DNA from: Rhizobium sp. ACO-34A
GTDB taxonomy: Bacteria; Pseudomonadota; Alphaproteobacteria; Rhizobiales; Rhizobiaceae
Length of the DNA stretch: 64,000 nucleotides
Reading direction: 5' to 3'
Assembly (NCBI GenBank): GCA_002600635.1
Contig: CP021371.1
Span: 3,847,001-3,911,000, forward strand
Shown: in pieces, positions 63,001 through 64,000 of the stretch
Numbering within the stretch: the first letter of the stretch is position 1
Layout: each line of letters starts with the position of its first letter
Translations under genes and position numbers: made by a program
Notes under the pieces: model-generated
Database searches by the model: none
Told to the model about the DNA's origin: nothing
What the model saw: only the letters and a program-made list of their open reading frames with translations

Positions 63001-64000
63001 TCATTCCTCCCGGAATGCACGGTTTATCTGATCTTCGATAGGTTTGACGAGATAGGAAAGTGCTGTTCGGTCGCCTGTCCTGATCATCGCTTCGGCCGGC
63101 ATCCCCGGCACCAGCGCCAGACCGCCAAGCTTCTGCAACTCCTCGTGCTCCACGGCAAGACGCACAAGATAATAGGAGACGCCGTTCTTCTCATCGGTCG
63201 AAAGGTCCGCCGCGATGCGACCGACATGGCCGTTGAGCTCGGGTGTCGTCCGCTGGCTGAAGGCCGAAAGGCGCAAGACGGCCTTCTGGCCAGGATGAAC
63301 CTGATCGATATCCTTGGGCTGGATGCGCACATCGAGGGCGAGATCGTCACCCTCCGGCACGATCAGCATGATAGGATCGCCGGGGGAGACAACCCCACCT
63401 ACGGTGTGCACGGCAAGCTGGTGAACAGTGCCGGATTGCGGCGCGACGATATCGATCCGCTTCAGATCATCCTCGGCCGCCGCCCTACGCTCGATGAACT
63501 CACCGATCTGTCCCTGTATCTCTCGCAGTTCCTGACCGACCTCAGTCTTGAGGTCCTGTTCGATCTGCAGGATCTGCAGCCGCGTCTCGGTGATCCGGCC
63601 TTCCGCCTGCGCCTGATAGGCGATCTTCTCACCACGTTCGCCGCCAAAGGTCGCCGCCTGCGTTCGCAGACTGTTCAACCGCTGAACCGAGACCACGCCC
63701 TTTTCGCGCAGATCCTCCTGCGACACGATCTCCGACCGCAGGACTTCCAGACCATCCGCATAGGCGACTTCCTGGGCCTTCAATCCCTCGATCTCGTGCT
63801 CATACTGGGCGATACGTTCGCCAAGCTGGGCCCGTTTTCCGTCCCGCGCCGCCTTGCGGAACTCGAACAGCCGCGTCTCGCTGCGGATCGCAGAGGCCAC
63901 ATCCGCATCGTCCTGGCGCGCCAGCAACTGGTCGGGGAAGACGATTGTCTCGACATCGTCACGCTCGGCCTCGAGTCGCGCCAGCCGCGCCGTCAGTTCG
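63001..64000 (-). CDS. HlyD-family type I secretion periplasmic adaptor (5' partial)
   Basis: The minus-strand frame is open to the window end, so the N-terminus (membrane anchor) lies beyond 64000. The visible ~332 residues are the long alpha-helical hairpin (for example QLGERIAQYEHEIEGLKAQE), then the lipoyl-like RIDIVAPQSGTVHQLAVHT and the beta-barrel end GMPAEAMIRTGDRTALSYL. PRTD-type adaptors such as PrtE, HasE and AprE have this layout. It should link an ABC exporter to TolC. The ABC and substrate genes presumably lie upstream, to the right of the window. Confidence 0.9.
   Translation of the reverse strand, partial: ELTARLARLEAERDDVETIVFPDQLLARQDDADVASAIRSETRLFEFRKAARDGKRAQLGERIAQYEHEIEGLKAQEVAYADGLEVLRSEIVSQEDLREKGVVSVQRLNSLRTQAATFGGERGEKIAYQAQAEGRITETRLQILQIEQDLKTEVGQELREIQGQIGEFIERRAAAEDDLKRIDIVAPQSGTVHQLAVHTVGGVVSPGDPIMLIVPEGDDLALDVRIQPKDIDQVHPGQKAVLRLSAFSQRTTPELNGHVGRIAADLSTDEKNGVSYYLVRLAVEHEELQKLGGLALVPGMPAEAMIRTGDRTALSYLVKPIEDQINRAFREE

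Overview
The window reads as chromosome or megaplasmid DNA of a GC-rich alphaproteobacterium, most probably Rhizobiaceae (Rhizobium, Agrobacterium, Ensifer or Shinella type). The reasons are ExoF/ExoP/ExoY/ExoK-like polysaccharide genes, an nrdHIEF class Ib ribonucleotide reductase operon, a RIME-like palindromic repeat between nrdE and nrdF, and Aap/Ssu-type ABC transporters. Genus and species cannot be fixed from the sequence alone. No tRNA, rRNA, insertion sequence or CRISPR array was seen.

Region 1 (1-16.3 kb) is a hybrid polyketide/nonribosomal-peptide cluster. On the plus strand are the end of a DegT-type PLP aminotransferase and a 4'-phosphopantetheinyl transferase. On the minus strand is an overlapping operon: A-T loading protein; KS-AT-ACP-aminotransferase-C-A-T megasynthase; C-T-TE termination protein; and a beta-propeller protein related to the N-terminal domain of plant GINT1. 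The inferred route is an amino acid starter, one malonyl extension, beta-transamination and addition of a glycine-like residue. A last module without an A domain then ends in a thioesterase with a Cys nucleophile. The megasynthase is split by a one-base frameshift near 8.59 kb.

Region 2 (16.3-34.1 kb) is a Wzx/Wzy-type exopolysaccharide cluster: GH16 glycanase, O-antigen-ligase-like polymerase, pyruvyl transferase, three glycosyltransferases, Wza- and Wzc-like export proteins, a flippase, a TIGR04325-type methyltransferase and an ExoY-like initiating transferase. In its middle sit a Crp/Fnr regulator and a LuxR regulator with a degenerate receiver, both behind AT-rich intergenic DNA. At least two very small membrane proteins are also present.

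Region 3 (34.3-41.7 kb) is stress-related: Dps, a small acidic protein, a DUF1275 membrane protein, a truncated alpha/beta hydrolase, and a LysR regulator divergent from a ring-cleaving dioxygenase/esterase/pirin set (probably quinone or aromatic electrophile detoxification). A perfect 25-bp palindrome lies between them. A single-domain response regulator and a class III nucleotide cyclase follow.

Region 4 (41.9-54.4 kb) is a cobalamin-responsive block. Three minus-strand cobalamin riboswitches precede nrdHIEF (B12-independent nucleotide reduction), metE plus a double-hotdog thioesterase (B12-independent methionine synthesis), and a BtuFCD-like importer followed by pseudoazurin and a methyltransferase. 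The nrd promoter also carries an NrdR-box-like sequence.

Region 5 (54.8-64 kb) holds an Ssu-like sulfonate importer with an LLM flavin monooxygenase, an Aap-like amino-acid importer lacking an adjacent ATPase, a heme oxygenase, and the 3' part of a type I secretion HlyD-family adaptor that runs off the window.
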